A stretch of 8,995 nucleotides of DNA, taken from NCBI GenBank assembly GCA_017860085.1, contig JAFNAJ010000079.1, positions 1 through 8,995 on the forward strand, given 5' to 3'. Shown here piece by piece: positions 6,827 to 8,995 of this stretch. Position numbers and translations under genes: made by a program. Origin of the DNA: Acidobacteriota bacterium (GTDB lineage Bacteria; Acidobacteriota; Vicinamibacteria; Vicinamibacterales; JAFNAJ01). Position 1 is the first letter of the stretch. Each line of letters begins with the position of its first letter. Under the pieces are notes generated by a model. It worked only from the letters and a program-made list of their open reading frames with translations. It searched no databases and had not been told where the DNA came from.

Positions 6827-8563
6827 TTATCTCACGAACACATTCGGCATCAGCGCCAGCGGCTCGCCGCGCCGGAAGAGGTGCAGCGTGCTCGTGAGGC
6901 TGCGCGCCACCGCGCGTTCCTCCGGTCGCGGCAGGATCTGCGACACGATGGCCGTCCGCACGCTGCTGAAGGGGTCGGCGACCAGCTCGTACCAGCTCCG
7001 CTTGGGCGGGTACACGACGATCTCGACCTTCGCGGTGGAGGGGATCTTCGCGCGTTCGCGCGCGATGGCGATGGCGCGTTCGAGCCCGCCCAGTTCGTCC
7101 ACCAGCCCCAGGTCCCTGGCCTGACGCCCGGTCCACACGCGTCCCTGGGCAATCGCATCGATCTGTTCGGGCGTTGAACGCCTCGCCTGGGCCACCTTCT
7201 CGACGAACCCGTCGTAGAAGGCCTGCAGCTGCTCGACGAGCTTGGCGCGTTCGGCGTCGCTGTAGGGCCGGGCCGGTGAGTTCATGTCGGCCATGCGGCC
7301 CGCCGAGACGCCGTCGACCCTGGCGCCCAGCTTCTCGAAGGTGCCGCCGGTGACGAACTTCCCCGCGTAGATGCCGATCGACCCGGTGAGCGTGGCCGGC
7401 TGCGCCACGATGACGTGCGCGGGCAGCGCCACGTAGTAGCCGCCCGAGGCCGCCAGATCGGACATCGAGACCACCACGGGCTTCTTCGCACGCGCGAGTG
7501 TGAGCTCGTGCCAGATGACGTCGGAGGCCACCGATGACCCGCCGGGGCTGTCGATGCGCACGACGATGGCCTTGACGCGGGCATCCTCGCGGGCCCGGCG
7601 GACATACTCGCTGATGGTGTCCGACCCGGAGAACTCCCCCTCCGTGGCCCTGCCGCTCCGGCCCGACGTGATCATCCCGACGATGTAGATGATGGCGATG
7701 CGGTCGGCGCGGCCGAATCCCGAGGTCGTGCCCGTGCGCGCGTAGTCGTCGAGCGAGATGGCGCGGTCGCCGTCGATGGCAAGGCGAGCCGCGCGGCTCG
7801 CTTCGTCGCGATACGCGAGGTCGTCGATGAGCCCCGCCCTGAGGGCGTCCTCGGGAAGGAACGGTCCCTCGTCGACCAGCGCGCGCACCTCGTCGCTCGA
7901 CTTCGAGCGCCGCGCGGCGATGCCGTCGACGAGCTGGGAGAACAGGTCGCCGTTGAGCGATTCGGCCATCTCGCGGTGGGCCGGCGTGAAGCCCGTTTCG
8001 GTGAAGGTGTTGATGGCCGTCTTGTAGTCGCCGATGTGCACGAGGTCGGGATATGTGCCGATCTTGTCGAGGGTGCCGCGGAAGAAGACCTCGTAGGTGG
8101 CGAGGCCGCGCACGTCGAGCGGGCTCGTGGGCAGCAGGAAGATGCGGTCGCACGCGGTGGCGACGTAGTATTCCTGCTCGCCACCGAACTCGAGGAACGC
8201 CACGGCCGGCTTGCCGGACGTGCGGAAATCGAGGACCGCGTCACGCACCTCCTGTACCTTGCCCCAGAGCGTGGCGCCGCCCGCCGGCACGACGAGCAAG
8301 CCCTTGATGCGGCTGTCGGTTTTCGCCCGGCGGATCGCGTCGATCGTGGCCCGTACCGTGGGCCGCGACGGGAGCCACGAGCTGAAGAGGCCCAGCGGCT
8401 CGACCTCGGCGAGATCGCCCAGGCGCAGGACGAGGGTCGACCCCTGGCGCACGGTGGGACCGCCGCCGACGAGGAGCGCGCTGAACACGAGTCCGGCAGC
8501 CGAGACGACCACCGCGAGGCCGATGAGGGCCAGGACGAGCCCGGTCCCACGACGAAGAGCCAA
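6827..8563 (-). CDS. sppA: SppA, signal peptide peptidase (protease IV, S49 family, long form)
   Basis: SppA is an inner-membrane protease that degrades signal peptides left after preprotein processing. The 578-residue product is close to the E. coli long form (618) and has the same tandem S49 layout: an N-terminal membrane anchor (about 8-31), a first S49 domain (about 85-250) and a second (about 325-480). The catalytic dyad is split between them as in E. coli: the general base Lys181 in GDYKTAINTF, and the nucleophile Ser373 in DLAASGGYYVA. DSPGGSS (338-344) and TGSIGIY (393-399) are further family signatures. The start codon is TTG at 8563, supported by GGGAGGT (8568-8574) with a 5-nt spacer and by the membrane anchor beginning a few residues in. 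It has its own likely promoter and is divergent from the tRNA-Leu gene. Active-site residues are intact and I see no damage. Confidence 0.96.
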   Translation of the reverse strand: MALRRGTGLVLALIGLAVVVSAAGLVFSALLVGGGPTVRQGSTLVLRLGDLAEVEPLGLFSSWLPSRPTVRATIDAIRRAKTDSRIKGLLVVPAGGATLWGKVQEVRDAVLDFRTSGKPAVAFLEFGGEQEYYVATACDRIFLLPTSPLDVRGLATYEVFFRGTLDKIGTYPDLVHIGDYKTAINTFTETGFTPAHREMAESLNGDLFSQLVDGIAARRSKSSDEVRALVDEGPFLPEDALRAGLIDDLAYRDEASRAARLAIDGDRAISLDDYARTGTTSGFGRADRIAIIYIVGMITSGRSGRATEGEFSGSDTISEYVRRAREDARVKAIVVRIDSPGGSSVASDVIWHELTLARAKKPVVVSMSDLAASGGYYVALPAHVIVAQPATLTGSIGIYAGKFVTGGTFEKLGARVDGVSAGRMADMNSPARPYSDAERAKLVEQLQAFYDGFVEKVAQARRSTPEQIDAIAQGRVWTGRQARDLGLVDELGGLERAIAIARERAKIPSTAKVEIVVYPPKRSWYELVADPFSSVRTAIVSQILPRPEERAVARSLTSTLHLFRRGEPLALMPNVFVR

Positions 8564-8567
8564 GGAG

Positions 8568-8574
8568 ACCTCCC
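8568..8574 (-). promoter_or_regulatory. Strong ribosome-binding site that fixes the TTG start of sppA
   Basis: On the minus strand GGGAGGT is followed by TCTCC and then TTG (8563-8561). No ATG or GTG in this frame lies nearby upstream, and the spacing of 5 nt is good, so this site decides the start. Confidence 0.7.
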
Positions 8575-8600
8575 GTGCGCGACGAGCGAGCGCGGGATCG

Positions 8601-8606
8601 AGTATA
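8601..8606 (-). promoter_or_regulatory. Candidate -10 element of the sppA promoter
   Basis: The minus strand reads TATACT, five of six matches to TATAAT, in an otherwise GC-rich spacer. It predicts a start near 8594 and a leader of about 30 nt. The heptamer array lies immediately upstream, where the -35 would be, and no good -35 hexamer is present there. Confidence 0.45.
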
Positions 8607-8612
8607 GCGGGG

Positions 8613-8640
8613 CTCGGCGTTCGGCGCTCGGGACTCGGCT
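8613..8640. repeat. Degenerate heptamer tandem repeat upstream of sppA (four units)
   Basis: The plus strand reads CTCGGCG, TTCGGCG, CTCGGGA, CTCGGCT in consecutive 7-nt steps, consensus YTCGGCN. A related array lies downstream of the tRNA (8925-8952). The array overlaps where the sppA -35 region should be. Confidence 0.55.
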
Positions 8641-8656
8641 CGCGGGGTGTGTGCAG

Positions 8657-8725
8657 CGCAGGCCTTCAGGCCTGCGTGGAGGGGTCGGCCCGCGGGTCGC
8701 GGTGGGGCGGGCCTTCAGGTCCGCC
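8657..8725. repeat. Pair of related palindromic (REP-like) elements sharing GGCCTTCAGG
   Basis: The first palindrome (8657-8676) has perfect 9-nt arms, CGCAGGCCT and AGGCCTGCG, around TC. The second (8706-8725) has arms GGCGGGCCT and AGGTCCGCC around the same TC, with one position kept paired as G-U. Both contain GGCCTTCAGG, at 8661-8670 and 8710-8719, 49 bp apart. Sequence change with the stem kept suggests a dispersed, structure-conserved intergenic repeat rather than a simple duplication. Confidence 0.6.
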
Positions 8726-8763
8726 GTGTAGGCCGCCGGTGGCAGCCCGCACGGCGAATCGGT

Positions 8764-8769
8764 TATAGT
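8764..8769 (+). promoter_or_regulatory. Candidate -10 element of the tRNA-Leu promoter
   Basis: TATAGT matches five of six positions of the -10 consensus and is followed by the GC-rich ACGGGG stretch often seen at stringently controlled stable-RNA promoters. It would start the transcript near 8776, about 23 nt before the mature tRNA. No good -35 is seen 16-18 nt upstream. Confidence 0.42.
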
Positions 8770-8798
8770 ACGGGGTCCTGCCGAGTGCGTGCCCGCGT

Positions 8799-8885
8799 GC
8801 GGAAGTGGCGGAACTGGCAGACGCGCTAGCCTCAGGAGCTAGTGGCCGAAAGGCCGTCGGGGTTCAAATCCCCGCTTCCGCACCA
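8799..8885 (+). tRNA. tRNA-Leu (anticodon CAG), CCA encoded
   Basis: The 87-nt gene folds as a class II tRNA. The acceptor GCGGAAG (8799-8805) pairs with CTTCCGC (8875-8881). The anticodon stem CTAGC/GCTAG closes the loop CTCAGGA, giving anticodon CAG, which reads CUG. A long variable arm GGCC-GAAA-GGCC follows. The T stem CGGGG/CCCCG (8858-8862, 8870-8874) closes the loop TTCAAAT. The discriminator is A and CCA is encoded (8883-8885). CUG should be a major leucine codon in this GC-rich genome. The gene is divergent from sppA. No strong terminator is seen; CCCG-GACA-CGGG (8910-8921) followed by CTTTC is a weak candidate. Confidence 0.97.
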
Positions 8886-8991
8886 ACCGCTCGCCTCGCT
8901 CGCGCTTGGCCCGGACACGGGGCTTTCGGCACTCCGCCTTCCGCGCTCCGCGCGTCGGCCCTCAGGCACAAATCCCCGCTTCCGCACCAAC
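8865..8991 (+). repeat. Exact 23-nt direct repeat of the tRNA-Leu 3' end (att-like)
   Basis: Copy one (8865-8887) runs from the T loop of tRNA-Leu through CCA plus two nt. Copy two (8969-8991) is identical and lies 104 bp downstream. Similarity stops at both edges of the repeat. tRNA 3' ends are common integration targets of tyrosine recombinases and leave such direct repeats. Only 81 bp without any gene lie between the copies, so a scar, an empty site or a partial tRNA duplication are all possible. Confidence 0.7.
8925..8952. repeat. Degenerate heptamer tandem repeat downstream of tRNA-Leu (four units)
   Basis: The plus strand reads TTCGGCA, CTCCGCC, TTCCGCG, CTCCGCG in consecutive 7-nt steps, followed by a weaker fifth unit CGTCGGC. 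The consensus YTCSGCN matches the array at 8613-8640 on the other side of the tRNA. It lies between the two copies of the tRNA 3'-end repeat. Confidence 0.5.
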
Positions 8992-8995
8992 ACCT

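Noticed and set aside
6495..8153. 552-codon minus-strand frame overlapping sppA in another phase
   Set aside because: Arg/His/Pro-rich translation that also runs through the convergent gene boundary; sppA with both catalytic residues explains the region.
7976..8731. 251-codon plus-strand frame opposite the sppA 5' half
   Set aside because: Antisense to the membrane anchor and first S49 domain and continuing into repeats; no supported function.
8647..8829. Short plus-strand frame (60 codons) running into tRNA-Leu
   Set aside because: It translates the palindromic repeats and enters the tRNA gene; such peptides are products of the repeats, not genes.

Overview
This is a GC-rich chromosomal window with short intergenic gaps, from a Gram-negative-type bacterium (signal-anchored PpiD and SppA, an exported hydrolase, an MreB/MreC rod system). 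The gene styles and the GGCCTTCAGG palindromic intergenic repeats are reminiscent of Acidobacteriota, perhaps Vicinamibacteria. That placement is an impression, not a demonstrated fact. No transposase, phage gene, CRISPR array or toxin-antitoxin pair is visible. Almost all long open frames opposite the genes below are antisense shadows of GC-rich coding sequence.

Left block, minus strand (1-2609): a GAF-like plus GGDEF diguanylate cyclase gene is followed by mreB and then mreC, which runs off the left edge. The three reading frames overlap end to end (cyclase/mreB by 4 nt, mreB/mreC by about 14 nt), so they look like one translationally coupled operon linking c-di-GMP synthesis to rod-shape and cell-wall elongation.

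A 304-bp divergent intergenic region (2610-2913) holds a good sigma70-like promoter for the rightward genes, an 8-bp inverted repeat around it and a hairpin in the leader of the cyclase gene.

Right block, plus strand (2914-6816): a PpiD-like membrane-anchored parvulin chaperone is followed 48 bp later by an exported CocE/NonD (S15) serine hydrolase. The hydrolase carries the catalytic triad and the acidic cluster of alpha-amino-acid ester hydrolases. The chaperone's C-terminal two thirds is built of three equally spaced 107-residue repeats, the first being the recognisable parvulin domain.

Convergent to these is sppA (6827-8563, minus), a signal-peptide peptidase with an intact Ser/Lys dyad and a TTG start behind a strong ribosome-binding site. 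Upstream of it is a repeat-rich 235-bp spacer with two related palindromes and a degenerate heptamer array, then a complete tRNA-Leu(CAG) gene. The last 23 nt of that tRNA region are repeated exactly 104 bp downstream, next to a second heptamer array. This tRNA end is the part of the window that looks most like a recombination or duplication scar.

Most genes here serve the cell envelope: shape and elongation (MreB, MreC), periplasmic folding (PpiD), membrane peptide clearance (SppA) and an exported ester or amide hydrolase. I see no clear new multi-gene system. The best leads are the cyclase-mreB coupling, the PpiD repeat architecture, the hydrolase acidic cluster and the tRNA-end duplication.
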